64,000 nucleotides of DNA from JAWKXU01 sp964468045 (GCA_964468045.1 CAYXTO010000016.1:1-64000); one strand, 5' to 3'. Counted from the first letter of the stretch, positions 8,760 to 18,150 are shown. The notes: a model not told the origin generated them from the letters alone. Translations and numbers: made by a program.

Positions 8760-8997
8760 CTTGGTGCTCGGCGTCGTGGTGTTTGCTATGGTGTTGGGCG
8801 AGGCGGATAGGTTGCAGGCTGGATTGTCATCTTAGGGCTTTTGACCCTGTCAAGGAGATTACCCGCCGCCTGCCGCTGAACGACCAGCTTGAGGCCCGAC
8901 TTGCGTCGGTGACCTCGTATAGGAGTTTGGCCGGGCCGTTCACACCCGCCCTTTGCCTGGGTGGGTTCCGCCTCACCCAACGAGCGGGAGAATAGCC
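8760..8997 (+). ncRNA. Candidate IS110 bridge-RNA region
   Basis: This non-coding left end has several short stem candidates, for example AGGG/CCCT near 8832-8848 and TGGGT/ACCCA around 8957-8980. In the IS110 group this position encodes the bridge RNA that pairs with donor and target DNA and guides the recombinase. I did not identify the two guide loops, so the call rests on position and family knowledge. Confidence 0.4.
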
Positions 8998-10041
8998 ATG
9001 TCTTATATCGGAGTCGACCTTCATCAAAACAGCATCACGGTGTGCCGGCGCGAGGCGGACGGCACGGAAGCTTTCGAGACCTTGACCCTGTCGCCTGGCG
9101 ATATGGATCGCTTTTGCGGCAGCCTCGACGCCGATGACGAAGTGGCGATCGAGGCGACCGGCAACAGCGCCTGGTTCCGCGACCAGATCCTGCCCTGTGT
9201 GGGCCGGGTGGTGGTGGTCAACCCCAGTCAGTTCAAGGTGATCAGGAAGTCGGTAAAGAAGACCGATAAGAACGACGCAGCGGCGCTCGCGCTGTTCCTG
9301 GAGAAGGACATGCTGCCCGAAACGCGGGTGAAGACGAGCGCCGAGAACGAACTGGCTTCGCTGGCGCACACCCGCGATCTGCTGGTCAAGCAGCGCACCC
9401 GGCTCTTGAACAAGATCCACGCGCTGCATGTCGGCAAGGGGCTCAAGCTGAAAAAGGAAAGCCTCGGCTCGAAGCGGGGGCTCGCCGCGATCGACATGGC
9501 GCTGTTCTCGCCTTGCGAACAGGTCGAGATCACGGTGCTGCGCGAGACCGCGCTGTCCCTGACTGCAAGCCTCAAGCAGCTCGACACCGAGATCGAAAAG
9601 CACGCCTCGGCGCTCACCGGCTATGAGGGGATCGTCTCGATCAAGGGGGTGGGCCCACGCTCAGCCGCCGTTCTGCTCGCGGCTATCGGTAACGTCCATG
9701 ACTTCGAAAGCGCCGACAAGCTCGCCGCCTACTTCGGCATGGTGCCGCGCGTTGCCCAGTCGAACGAGACCGACCACCGCGGCCGGATCACCAAGCGCGG
9801 CAACAAGCTGGCGCGCACCACCCTCGTCCAGTGCAGCCTCGTCGCCACGCGCTACTCGCCATACCTCAAGAACTTCCACGAGCGCATCCGCCAGCGGCGC
9901 GGCACCGGAAAGGCCATAATCGCCACCGCCCGAAAGCTGCTCTCCATCATCTACGATACCCTGAAAAACGGATGGGTGTTCAGTGACTTCACAACCTTCA
10001 GCCGCAGTGAACCAACACTTGCTGCTGGACAATCATCATAG
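8998..10041 (+). CDS. IS110-family transposase (DEDD recombinase)
   Basis: A 347-residue recombinase that acts with a guide RNA. The N-terminal RuvC-like DEDD domain shows Asp7 (YIGVDLH), Glu52 (AIEATGN), Asp90 and Asp93 (KKTDKNDAAALA). A coiled-coil segment follows around residues 115-205. The C-terminal Transposase_20 domain begins at SIKGVGPRSAAVLLAAIG, with the candidate catalytic serine in VPRVAQS near residue 255. All key residues are present and length is normal, so the enzyme may be active. Start at the ATG in GAGAATAGCCATG, since upstream codons belong to the non-coding end. Confidence 0.92.
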   Translation: MSYIGVDLHQNSITVCRREADGTEAFETLTLSPGDMDRFCGSLDADDEVAIEATGNSAWFRDQILPCVGRVVVVNPSQFKVIRKSVKKTDKNDAAALALFLEKDMLPETRVKTSAENELASLAHTRDLLVKQRTRLLNKIHALHVGKGLKLKKESLGSKRGLAAIDMALFSPCEQVEITVLRETALSLTASLKQLDTEIEKHASALTGYEGIVSIKGVGPRSAAVLLAAIGNVHDFESADKLAAYFGMVPRVAQSNETDHRGRITKRGNKLARTTLVQCSLVATRYSPYLKNFHERIRQRRGTGKAIIATARKLLSIIYDTLKNGWVFSDFTTFSRSEPTLAAGQSS

Positions 10042-10050
10042 GAGGATGCC

Positions 10051-10842
10051 ATGTATGTCAATGCCAGAATGCGTGAGACACTCTCACGCTTCAATGCCGC
10101 TTCTTCAATGGAAGCGCTGCTCGCCGCCTTAGCTGATGCCGCCACGAAAATGGGCTTCCCCTATGTCGCGATGATCCAACATGGCGGCCTCCCACGCTTG
10201 GTCGAACGGGCGCTGGTTATTACCAACTATCCGGCGGAGTTCGTGCGTTTCTACACCGAGAGCCACGCGTACGTCATCGATCCAGTCTATGAGGTGAGCC
10301 AGTTGCTGGACCGCCCGTTCAGCTGGGACGAGATTCCCGGTTATGTCGATCTCACAGGCACACAATCAGCCCTGTTCGAAGAAGCGCGGCTGCATGGTCT
10401 CGTCCACGGTGTCACCGTGCCGCTCCACATACCGAGCGAATCCCATGCGTCTTGCACTTTCGCACGCGCGGAGCCGATCATGGCTTCGCCATCGCTACTG
10501 ACGACGCTCCACATCGTCGCTGCCTTCGGGTTCAAGGCGGGCCTCAGACTACATCATGCCTCGCGCGGACATGACGTACCCAGGCTCACGCGCCGCGAAG
10601 CTCAATGCACGGCATTGGTCGCCGTCGGCAAGAGCGATTGGGAGATCAGCCAGATACTCGGTCTGAGCGAGACCTCGGTGCGCTATTTCGTCTCCCACGC
10701 AAAGCAGCGTTACGGCGTCTACAAGCGCTCAGAGCTTGTCGCCAGGGCGCTCATCGACGCGCAGATCCTTCGAAACGACCAAGGGATCATTGAGGCTGGA
10801 CCCCGCCGCCCGCGCCACAGGGCGAAACGGCGCAGTCCTTGA
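10051..10842 (+). CDS. LuxR-family regulator with autoinducer-binding-like domain
   Basis: A 263-residue regulator. Residues about 15-170 resemble an autoinducer-binding domain (YPAEFVRFYTESHAYVIDPV is the typical region with Trp/Tyr/Asp positions). Residues about 180-240 form a LuxR helix-turn-helix (LTRREAQCTALVAVGKSDWE, then ILGLSETSVRYFVSHAKQR). No luxI synthase gene lies nearby, so it would be an orphan or solo receptor. TAGGAGG at 10040-10046 precedes the ATG closely and overlaps the end of the IS110 transposase. Its own promoter may therefore have been displaced by the insertion. Targets are unknown. Confidence 0.85.
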   Translation: MYVNARMRETLSRFNAASSMEALLAALADAATKMGFPYVAMIQHGGLPRLVERALVITNYPAEFVRFYTESHAYVIDPVYEVSQLLDRPFSWDEIPGYVDLTGTQSALFEEARLHGLVHGVTVPLHIPSESHASCTFARAEPIMASPSLLTTLHIVAAFGFKAGLRLHHASRGHDVPRLTRREAQCTALVAVGKSDWEISQILGLSETSVRYFVSHAKQRYGVYKRSELVARALIDAQILRNDQGIIEAGPRRPRHRAKRRSP

Positions 10843-11026
10843 CAGTCCTGTCGGTGTCGCCGTGTTGCGCATCCCGTCAATTGGCCCGCGAATCGCCATG
10901 CCTAGGGCGGATAAGTGTATTGACCTACGGTCGCACGATCCAGTTTGCCGAGCTCTGATAATGCCAAGCAAGGCTTAGCCAATTTCGAAATTAATAAACT
11001 CGACAGTAGTTTCCCAATCTGTCAAA

Positions 11027-11821
11027 ATGCATAGCATGGCTTCGCAAACATTAGGAAAATTAAACCGGCTGCAACGGGATCTCCCAGAGAGCCTGCTGGT
11101 CGACGCGGCATGGATGGAAGCCCATGGTTACTCATCATCGCTGCGGAGCCAATATGTTCGCGCGGGATGGCTCGATAGCCCGACCCGGCGCGTCTATCGC
11201 CGCTCGCGTGGACCGCTCACCTGGGAACAGGCCGTTATCTCACTGCAATCCCTGTTGGACCTGCCTTTGACAGTTGGCGGGCGCACAGCGCTCGAACAGC
11301 AGGGCTACGCTCATTATCTCTCCATAACGGTGCGCGAAGTCCATCTCTATGGGCCAAGCCGGCCGCCGACATGGCTCGACAGCCTGCCACTCGATGTCTC
11401 GTTCCGCTGGCATAACAGCCTCCGGCTGTTTCCAGTCGACGGCGAGATTCCTCCCGAGCCTGCGCCCCGGATGTCCAGCACCGCCGGCACGACCTTGCCG
11501 ATCCGCTGTTCGAGCAAGGAACGCGCCGTTCTCGAACTGCTCGATGAGCTTCCCCATGAGAGCTTCCATCAGGTCGACATGCTGATGGAAGGAATGAGCG
11601 ACCTCAGCCCACGTCGCCTTCAGACACTTCTTGAGGCGTGCGCGAGCGTAAAAGTGAAGCGTCTCTTCCTCTTCTTCGCGGATCGCCATGGCCATGCCTG
11701 GCGTTCGAAGCTCGATGTTTCCCGCCTGGATCTCGGATCGGGCAAACGCGTCCTGGTCAAAGGAGGGAAGCTCGACCGGCGCTACAACATCACCGTGCCC
11801 TCCGACCTGGCGGGAGAATAG
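11027..11821 (+). CDS. Type IV toxin-antitoxin AbiEi-family antitoxin
   Basis: A 264-residue protein with the AbiEi layout: an N-terminal winged-helix region (WMEAHGYSSSLRSQYVRAGW), then the antitoxin body with VGGRTALEQQGYAHYL and the C-terminal domain (SSKERAVLELLDELPHESF). In AbiE systems this protein represses its own promoter and neutralises AbiEii without stable contact. The toxin gene follows after 4 bases, the expected order. A second in-frame ATG at 11036 is possible. No strong Shine-Dalgarno is visible. Confidence 0.85.
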   Translation: MHSMASQTLGKLNRLQRDLPESLLVDAAWMEAHGYSSSLRSQYVRAGWLDSPTRRVYRRSRGPLTWEQAVISLQSLLDLPLTVGGRTALEQQGYAHYLSITVREVHLYGPSRPPTWLDSLPLDVSFRWHNSLRLFPVDGEIPPEPAPRMSSTAGTTLPIRCSSKERAVLELLDELPHESFHQVDMLMEGMSDLSPRRLQTLLEACASVKVKRLFLFFADRHGHAWRSKLDVSRLDLGSGKRVLVKGGKLDRRYNITVPSDLAGE

Positions 11822-11825
11822 CTGT

Positions 11826-12746
11826 ATGGCGTTTCTCGACGGCTACCGGAGACAGGTCGCTCTTCTTCTGCGTGTTATGCCTCACGTCGCGAAGGAGGAT
11901 ATCTTCGCGCTGAAAGGCGGAACAGCGATCAATCTGTTCGTGCGTGACCTGCCGCGACTTTCGGTGGACATCGACCTCACCTATCTGCCGATCGAGGACC
12001 GCGCGACCTCGCTCGCCACGATCGATGCGGCGATGCTGCGGATCAAGGAACGCATCGAGGAAGGACTGGTCGGAGCCAGGATTCATGCGTCGCGTTCCGC
12101 TGACGAAAAAATCGTCACCAAGCTCATCGTTCGTGCGGATGATGTGCAGATCAAGATCGAGGTCACGCCAGTGTTGCGCGGGACGGTCTATGATCCCGTC
12201 GTTATGGGTGTCGTTCCCGCAGTCGAGGACGCCTTTGGTTTTGCTGAGATTCAGGTGGTGTCCTTCGCCGATCTCTATGCGGGAAAAATCGTGGCGGCGC
12301 TCGACCGGCAGCACCCTCGCGACCTCTTCGACGTCCGCGACTTGCTGGCGAACGAAGGCGTCACAGACGATTTGCGACGTGCATTTCTCGTCTACCTCGC
12401 CAGCCATAATCGCCCGATGGCCGAGGTTCTCGCTCCCGCCCGTAAACCGCTCGCCGAGGAGTTCGAGCGCGGTTTCGTCGGAATGACTCACCAGCCGATC
12501 ACTCTGGCGGAACTGGAATCAGCGCGTGAAGACATCATCGCGCGCATGGTTGCCGGGATGCCTGACACTCATCGGCAATTCCTTGTCGGCTTCAAGCGTG
12601 GTGAACCGGACTGGGCGCTTGCGGGCATTGATGAGGCGAGGCGACTGCCCGCGGTCTTGTGGAAGCAACGTAACCTGGACCGGTTGGACCCTGGCAAGAG
12701 GCAGGAGCTTGTTGCCGCGTTGGAGAAGCAATTGCTGCCGGGATAG
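11826..12746 (+). CDS. Type IV toxin-antitoxin AbiEii-family nucleotidyltransferase toxin
   Basis: A 306-residue nucleotidyltransferase. The core shows FALKGGTAINLFV followed by RLSVDIDLTYLP, the GG...S.DiDl signature of the fold, then KLIVRADDVQIKIEV and SFADLYAGKIVAALDRQHPRDLFDV. Related toxins transfer nucleotides to tRNA or other acceptors and cause growth arrest or phage abortive infection. It is coupled to the AbiEi antitoxin 4 bases upstream. I chose ATG 11826 because earlier in-frame starts lie inside the antitoxin gene. On this element the pair may stabilise the element or defend the host. Confidence 0.88.
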   Translation: MAFLDGYRRQVALLLRVMPHVAKEDIFALKGGTAINLFVRDLPRLSVDIDLTYLPIEDRATSLATIDAAMLRIKERIEEGLVGARIHASRSADEKIVTKLIVRADDVQIKIEVTPVLRGTVYDPVVMGVVPAVEDAFGFAEIQVVSFADLYAGKIVAALDRQHPRDLFDVRDLLANEGVTDDLRRAFLVYLASHNRPMAEVLAPARKPLAEEFERGFVGMTHQPITLAELESAREDIIARMVAGMPDTHRQFLVGFKRGEPDWALAGIDEARRLPAVLWKQRNLDRLDPGKRQELVAALEKQLLPG

Positions 12747-12959
12747 GTCAGGCGCCCCTCCGACGCCTGCAGGTCAGCCTGTTTGCGGCGAGCAGCGCGG
12801 AAGGGTGGTGGTTAGGTGAAGTGCGGGAGCAGCGAGGAAAGGGTGGAGGTGATGGGAGAGGGAGCCGCTCGCGTTTGGGACCAGCAGGTACATTGAAGGC
12901 TTACGGTTCGACATGGATTTTGGCGGAATGGCCGGGCAATGTCTTTCCGCTAGCGCTGC
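12747..12959. other. Intergenic region, nothing recognised
   Basis: 213 bases between the AbiEii stop and the end of the convergent small gene. It is GC-rich. I see no coding frame, clear terminator or repeat. Confidence 0.5.
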
Positions 12960-13313
12960 CTATATTCTTGGTGATGCAGGCGCGCGAACATAGCGCACAG
13001 CGTGGTCGAGGCGCTCCGCCGCGTCGGCCTCGCTGATGCGGAGGCGGCGTGCGATCTGGCCAACGGTAAAGCCGTCATTGCGATGAAGGAACAAGGCCCG
13101 CATGGTCAGGTGCGGTAGATCGGTAAAAACAGAATCCCATACCTCGCCTTCTTCCCCCATCTTGCCCGACGACCCCATGACCCTCTCAATCACATCGTGG
13201 AGATCGGCAGCAGCGGGTTCCTGCAAGGCGTATAGGATCGCCAAGGACTGCTCCATCATTTCCAGCGCTTGTTCTTTCAATTCGTCGTTGCCCGGCTCGT
13301 TACCGCTCCCCAT
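12960..13313 (-). CDS. Small protein with sigma-70 region-4-like helix-turn-helix
   Basis: 117 residues. The N-terminal half is acidic and helical (ELKEQALEMMEQSLAILYAL). The C-terminal half reads MRALFLHRNDGFTVGQIARR followed by LRISEADAAERLDHAVRYVR, like sigma-70 region 4, the part that recognises the -35 box. There is no region 2, so it cannot be a complete sigma factor. It could be a regulator that uses only the DNA-binding part. The start is well supported by AAGGAGGTGAGAGC before the ATG. It stands alone, convergent with abiEii. Confidence 0.6.
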   Translation of the reverse strand: MGSGNEPGNDELKEQALEMMEQSLAILYALQEPAAADLHDVIERVMGSSGKMGEEGEVWDSVFTDLPHLTMRALFLHRNDGFTVGQIARRLRISEADAAERLDHAVRYVRAPASPRI

Positions 13314-13910
13314 GCTCTCACCTCCTTCTTAGTTGCAGAGGAGCATGACAGAAATCGCGGGATTTTCATCAACAACAACCCCCAACTTGGATATTGTTGT
13401 GCGCTGGCTTTTTGCGCGAAGGTGCCATGCGCTATTTTATGATTTCCGAGCCGTTAGCCGGACTTCAGATTTTGAAAACATCATGACTGCCAGCCTTACA
13501 GGTCGCGCCGCCGCTCGCATCAGCGGAGGTGCCGAGAATGGGGTTGCCCGGGGATGGAGATGCTCGAGATATGGAAAATGCACGGTCTCGTGCCGACCTT
13601 GTAAGTCATATGCCCAGCAGAAGCGGCTGAGACGCAGTCCGTGTTGGACACCGCAAAAGCTGTCCCAACCGCGACATTTACCGGAACTGGCAAGAACGAC
13701 CGTCATGCATTGACATTGGTGACGGTTATTGCGGCGGCGCCAATACCCTCTCTCTGGAATTGACGCCGCCACATCGATCCCTGTTCGCAAAGATGGGTCA
13801 ATGCCGATAGATTAGAAGCGTTGTTCCCAATCGGTTTCCAGATCGAGCCGATTCACAAATGATGGAACACCGACAGAATTCTGCTATAGTCCTCCAGTGA
13901 GGATATAGCG
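13314..13910. other. 597-base intergenic region with promoter for the next gene
   Basis: No convincing gene. Open frames on both strands lack good starts and have Arg/Ser/Pro-rich shadow-like composition. An extended -10 motif TGCTATAGT at 13882-13890 followed by a GAGGAT ribosome-binding site probably serves the gene at 13911. A TTGACA at about 13711 is promoter-like but has no obvious downstream gene of its own. Base composition is less GC-rich than the flanking genes, consistent with a junction of acquired segments. Confidence 0.4.
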
Positions 13911-14369
13911 ATGAACAACGCCGCCCATATTCAAGCGCCCGAACCGGCATCGCCTCGGCTGAAACCGTCCGATTGGCTCTGGCGTCCGTGGTACGCGAAG
14001 CTGTGGTGGTCGGCAATTCCGGTCTGGTGGATTGGCATGGCTACATCGACCAGGATCGCGCCGCTTGAGGCGTTCTACGACAGTGCGGCGGCCGGTTTTC
14101 TCAACCTCCTGTTCTTTCCGATGACGGCACTCATGGTGCTTGGACTCGGCTATGTGCAGCAGTGGGTGGCCGGGTTTTCATCGACGGGCGAGGGTACGCC
14201 TGTGTCCGATGAAGCGGTGGCCAGAACCTCCAAAAGAATGTGGGAGGAACATGAGCGAGGAATGGAAGACCTTCGTGCTGGCACCGATATATTCGATCCA
14301 CGGTCGGGAGGTCTCTACATCGGCAACCCGCTGAGCCTTCAGCACCCTAGTCGGTTCTTCAAGCACTAA
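13911..14369 (+). CDS. Hypothetical membrane protein convergent with traG
   Basis: 152 residues with two hydrophobic segments (LWWSAIPVWWIGMATS near 30-46 and FLNLLFFPMTALMVLGLGYV near 63-85) and a hydrophilic C-terminal tail rich in charged residues. ATG 13911 follows GTGAGGATATAGCG. It overlaps the end of traG by 4 bases, tail to tail. The position at the distal end of the transfer operon suggests a role in conjugation, surface exclusion or element maintenance. No family is recognised. Confidence 0.55.
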   Translation: MNNAAHIQAPEPASPRLKPSDWLWRPWYAKLWWSAIPVWWIGMATSTRIAPLEAFYDSAAAGFLNLLFFPMTALMVLGLGYVQQWVAGFSSTGEGTPVSDEAVARTSKRMWEEHERGMEDLRAGTDIFDPRSGGLYIGNPLSLQHPSRFFKH

Positions 14370-17300
14370 CGATTCTTGAAGCTGCTGTCGCCATCGCCGG
14401 GGCTGCCATCCACGTCCGTAGAAAATCTACCGCTCTTCAGGACGGAGTTCTGTTCGACCGAAGTCAGGGGCCCGGTAATGTCGAAAGTTGCCCGGCCGGA
14501 ATCCGCATCATGGAGATATCGGTTGCGTATGCCATCCGGGCCAAGAATCCGGTCCGACAGTTCACGCGAGAAGGTCGCCGCCGGGTCGCTCGAGCGCGCG
14601 GCTTCGCGCTCGGCGGCGGCAATCGCTTCGCGCACGTCGTAGTTGACGATGTCAATCGACGACTGTGCTGTCTCGTTGCTGATTCCGACGTCACGACTTT
14701 CAAAACCAAGACTGGCGCCCACTCGACCTGAGGTCGACGTGGTCTTCTGTGGCGACTGCGCTTGGCCCGCTTGCTTGCCTTTCTCTGCAGGCTGCCCGCG
14801 ACCGCCTATCGCCTCCGATTCATCGACCCCAACCGAGCCTCCGAGTTGAGCGCCGACGCTTGTACCGATCGTGACATTATCCTGCGCGGATCGCGAGAGC
14901 CCGCGCTGCCACCCGGTCTGCGCGATGATCGCCTGCACGTCGCGCGTAAGCGTATCGGCCACCTGCGGGTTCAGACGCCAGTTGCCATGACGGTCCATCT
15001 CGAACCCGCCCTTGAGCCAGTTCTGCATCATCGCCTGGCCCTGTTCGCCGCTGCTGAGGAAATGCTCGATCGTGTCGGGCCCGGCCTGTTTCCCTGCCTC
15101 GAACCGCGTAGAGGTATCGTTGCGGGCCGATTGCTGGAACCCGACCGAGCTGGAGACGAGAAGATCGTTGTCGGCGAACGAGAACCTTGCCCGCCCGCCA
15201 TTGGCGACCGCGCCCAATTGGCTCTCGTTGATGAGCCCGCCGCGCCACATCTGCGCCGCCGTCTCCGGGGTGAGATTGAGGCTCAGATCGCCATTCTGCG
15301 CCATGGCGATCTGCCGCTTCGACATGTCGACACCATGATCGGCCAGCAGCTTCTGCATGCGCGTCAGGCGCTCATTATCGATGATCCGCGTCATCCGTTC
15401 GTTGCGAGCGCGGTCAGCGATCCCGGCCGCACCACCTTCGGCCATGTCGACCTGATTGCCGGCGCCCTGCGACAGCGTGCGGATGAAGCTGTCGAGATGT
15501 GCGGCCTGGCGCACCGACATGCCCGCGGCGGCCGCGCCTTCCGCGAACCCGGCATTGTCGGCCTGTCGCCGCTGCTCCCCGATCCGGGCGGCCGAGCGCG
15601 TACCGTCGTGACCGACCTCACGCTGCGCGTCGAGCTTGCCCGACCGCTCCGCAAAATCGAAGCCCGCTGCCTCGCGGGTGCGGCCATAGACGCTGGCGCC
15701 CTCGCGCGCGGCCTCGACGGTCGCACCGTCGGCGGTGCCGACCTGCACGGCGGCATTGTAGGTTTCGAGCGCCCGCATGACCTGCGCCTCGTTGCGGCCG
15801 GTTGCGCGGGAGAGTTGGGAAATGGCTGTCGACCGAGCCTCTCCGGATAGCGCATTGATAAAGGCGATGCGGCGGGAGGTTTCCTGGACTGAGAGGCCGA
15901 GCATGGAGGCGGCGTTGCGCTGGCCCTCATTGCTGCCGGTCCTATGCGCCTGCTCGGTCGCGACATTGCCGCGCTCGATCCGCCTTACATTGTCGCCAGC
16001 AAAATCGCGCCGGCCTTCCATCGCGCCGACTTGAATCTGCGCGCCGGTAAGATCGTTGCGCAGCATCTGCTCCTGGTCGAAGGTATTGGCGATCAGTTTG
16101 GCGAAGGTCGGATCAGCCGACGCTTGGGCGATCACCGTCGAGGCTTTGAGCGCGGCATCCTTTTGGTCGTAGCCGTTCCTCTCAAAATGCCGCTGGGCTC
16201 CGGACAGCATCATGTCATAGGCGCGCGTATCCCCGAACGCCTTCCACTGGACCATCTTCTGCGTGAAGGCCGCGAACGAACGTTCCCCGGATTGCCCCTC
16301 GCCAAAATAGCCGGTGCCAAGGCTGCGGAGCGCATCCTTCTCGGCAAAATTATGGATCGCACTGGTCGCGGCATTGTCGCGCACGGCGCGCACGGTCGCG
16401 GGATCGGTGAGGCTGCGGCCGGTGAGGGCAGGGGAGAGCCCGCCCAGTTCGCGTGCCGCATCGAGCTTGCCCATGCCGAATGCGGCCGTCCCGCTGGCGC
16501 CGCCGCCATGTTCGCCGAGCACGCTGCTCGCGGCACCGAACGCACGGGTTGCGCCGAAGGCCGAGCGCTCCCCGAAATCCCCGAAGTTCGAAGCCGCGCC
16601 CCGCCGCGCCATGGTGCCCGCTGCTCCCGCCTGCGCCTCGAGCGCGCCGGCATAGCCTTCGCTGGTGGCAAGCGGTGCGGCGGCTGCCGTGCCCTGACCC
16701 TGCACACCGAGCGCGCCGGATGTGAACGAGGTGAACACATTACCGGAGAACCGGAAAACCGTGAAGACGAACGCCCCCGCAAGACCCGCGGACGCGGTGC
16801 GGAAACTCCCGAAGATGGCGAGCGCCTTCATCGCGGACGACGGCGCCAGCATCCAGGCATTGGCCGCGACATGGTTGGCGCGCATCTCGGCCAGCACATC
16901 GGTCGCGCGGCCGAGCGTCAGCTGATAGATCCCGGCGTCGATCACGCCCCAGAGCGCCACGAAGACGAACAGGCCGAGGGCGAAGGAAGCCACGCGCAGA
17001 TTGATCGGGGTGAGGATGAACAGCAGCGCGACGGGCATCATGAAGAGCATGATCCCGAAGACCGTCGCCCGGATCGTGGGCATCCACTCGTTGGCCGTCG
17101 ACATGGTGGCCAGGCCTGACGAGACGACAGCGCGATTGGCCATGACACGCGCCGCCGTTGCAGGACTGTCCTCGAACAGCACATCGCCCACCGTGCTGCC
17201 GAGCATCACATTGGTCAGGAACTGCTGGAGCGAGAGCGGCGTATCCATCATCATCTGGCCAAGTTCGCCGATGTTGGAGCGGCAGCGCTGAAGCTGGGTC

Positions 17301-18136
17301 GCATTGCCGATGTCGTAGCCGGTGCGGGTGCAGACCTGCGCGACATAATTGTCGAACAGCGCAGGTTCGGAGAGGCGTGTCGAGATATGTTCCCACGCCT
17401 CGTTGCAGCTCACCGTCGTGCCGCCCTTGTCGGTGGACGTGAACACCGTGCTGAAGGTCGCCGGCCCCGCCATCGCGGCAAAGGCGGCAGGAAGATCGGT
17501 CGCCGTGCGGAACAGCTGATCGTCGTCGACGCCATAGGCGGGCGAGACCCGCGCGACCGGATAGCATTGCCGGACATAGTCCTTGATCGTCGCGTCAAGG
17601 AACGTGTCGGTCATCGGGCCGCGCGGGCTCGCTGCATTGAGGAACAGGTCGAAACTGTGCCCGCCCGCCCCGAACTCAAGCTTGGCATGGGGATCGGTGG
17701 TGTTGTCGTCGATCACTTCCGCGAGCGCGCGCTCCATCATGTTGGTCATGCCCGCGACCAGCACGATGAGGTTCGGCACGTCGCCGACCGGCTGATAGGC
17801 GTTGCGGACGCGGTCGTAGACATGGACCGTGCCCGTCGTCGCGACCAGGCCGACGAACAGGCCGACGCCGATCAGCATCTGGAACCCGAAGGCGACGATG
17901 CCCATGCCTTGCCCGCGGATGCTGGCGAGCAGGACGCCGAGCGCGATGCCCACCACCGCGACGATCAGCACCAATGTCTCGTAACGCGAATCCCCGAAGA
18001 TCATCGAGACGAGGCGGAAGGCGTCCACCGTCTCCGCAAAGCCGTCATAGGTGTGGAAACTCGCATCGATCGCCAGCGCGGGACTGGCCGAGAAGAGAGC
18101 GATCAGGACCGAGATCGCGCGAACTAAGCGGTGCAT
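14366..18136 (-). CDS. traG: Conjugal transfer mating-pair stabilisation protein TraG
   Basis: A 1256-residue inner-membrane protein, longer than F-plasmid TraG (about 940). An N-terminal signal-like segment is followed by several hydrophobic segments (LVLIVAVVGIALGVLLASI, FGFQMLIGVGLFVGLVATTG, then FGIMLFMMPVALLFILTPIN and ALGLFVFVALWGVIDAGIYQ), the TraG_N region. After about residue 500 it becomes a long, soluble Ala/Gln/Glu-rich region with many short helical repeats. In F, the N-terminal part helps assemble the pilus and the C-terminal periplasmic part stabilises mating pairs and recognises the entry-exclusion protein. It is the last gene of the operon, 14 bases after traH. No traS exclusion gene is seen. 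Confidence 0.9.
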   Translation of the reverse strand: MHRLVRAISVLIALFSASPALAIDASFHTYDGFAETVDAFRLVSMIFGDSRYETLVLIVAVVGIALGVLLASIRGQGMGIVAFGFQMLIGVGLFVGLVATTGTVHVYDRVRNAYQPVGDVPNLIVLVAGMTNMMERALAEVIDDNTTDPHAKLEFGAGGHSFDLFLNAASPRGPMTDTFLDATIKDYVRQCYPVARVSPAYGVDDDQLFRTATDLPAAFAAMAGPATFSTVFTSTDKGGTTVSCNEAWEHISTRLSEPALFDNYVAQVCTRTGYDIGNATQLQRCRSNIGELGQMMMDTPLSLQQFLTNVMLGSTVGDVLFEDSPATAARVMANRAVVSSGLATMSTANEWMPTIRATVFGIMLFMMPVALLFILTPINLRVASFALGLFVFVALWGVIDAGIYQLTLGRATDVLAEMRANHVAANAWMLAPSSAMKALAIFGSFRTASAGLAGAFVFTVFRFSGNVFTSFTSGALGVQGQGTAAAAPLATSEGYAGALEAQAGAAGTMARRGAASNFGDFGERSAFGATRAFGAASSVLGEHGGGASGTAAFGMGKLDAARELGGLSPALTGRSLTDPATVRAVRDNAATSAIHNFAEKDALRSLGTGYFGEGQSGERSFAAFTQKMVQWKAFGDTRAYDMMLSGAQRHFERNGYDQKDAALKASTVIAQASADPTFAKLIANTFDQEQMLRNDLTGAQIQVGAMEGRRDFAGDNVRRIERGNVATEQAHRTGSNEGQRNAASMLGLSVQETSRRIAFINALSGEARSTAISQLSRATGRNEAQVMRALETYNAAVQVGTADGATVEAAREGASVYGRTREAAGFDFAERSGKLDAQREVGHDGTRSAARIGEQRRQADNAGFAEGAAAAGMSVRQAAHLDSFIRTLSQGAGNQVDMAEGGAAGIADRARNERMTRIIDNERLTRMQKLLADHGVDMSKRQIAMAQNGDLSLNLTPETAAQMWRGGLINESQLGAVANGGRARFSFADNDLLVSSSVGFQQSARNDTSTRFEAGKQAGPDTIEHFLSSGEQGQAMMQNWLKGGFEMDRHGNWRLNPQVADTLTRDVQAIIAQTGWQRGLSRSAQDNVTIGTSVGAQLGGSVGVDESEAIGGRGQPAEKGKQAGQAQSPQKTTSTSGRVGASLGFESRDVGISNETAQSSIDIVNYDVREAIAAAEREAARSSDPAATFSRELSDRILGPDGIRNRYLHDADSGRATFDITGPLTSVEQNSVLKSGRFSTDVDGSPGDGDSSFKNR

Positions 18137-18150
18137 GACGCGGCCCTCCG

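Larger units (their letters stand above)
8750..10045 (+). mobile_element. IS110-family insertion sequence (ends approximate)
   Basis: A single DEDD transposase gene preceded by about 240 bases of non-coding DNA and followed by almost none. This is the layout of IS110-group elements, whose left end encodes the guide (bridge) RNA. Such elements lack clear terminal inverted repeats and target duplications, so the ends cannot be fixed from one copy. The element lies between the efflux operon and luxR. At the left edge a well-initiated frame (ATG at 8739) is interrupted by a stop after four codons, and it might be a gene disrupted by this or an earlier event. Confidence 0.7.

Noticed and set aside
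13437..13790. Open frame on the minus strand in the 13.3-13.9 kb gap
   Set aside because: No good start, no hydrophobic or domain pattern, composition of random sequence.
1..14365. Left attachment site of the ICE in this segment
   Set aside because: I looked for the tRNA-Glu 3' sequence (tacgggaatcgaacc) here and did not find it.
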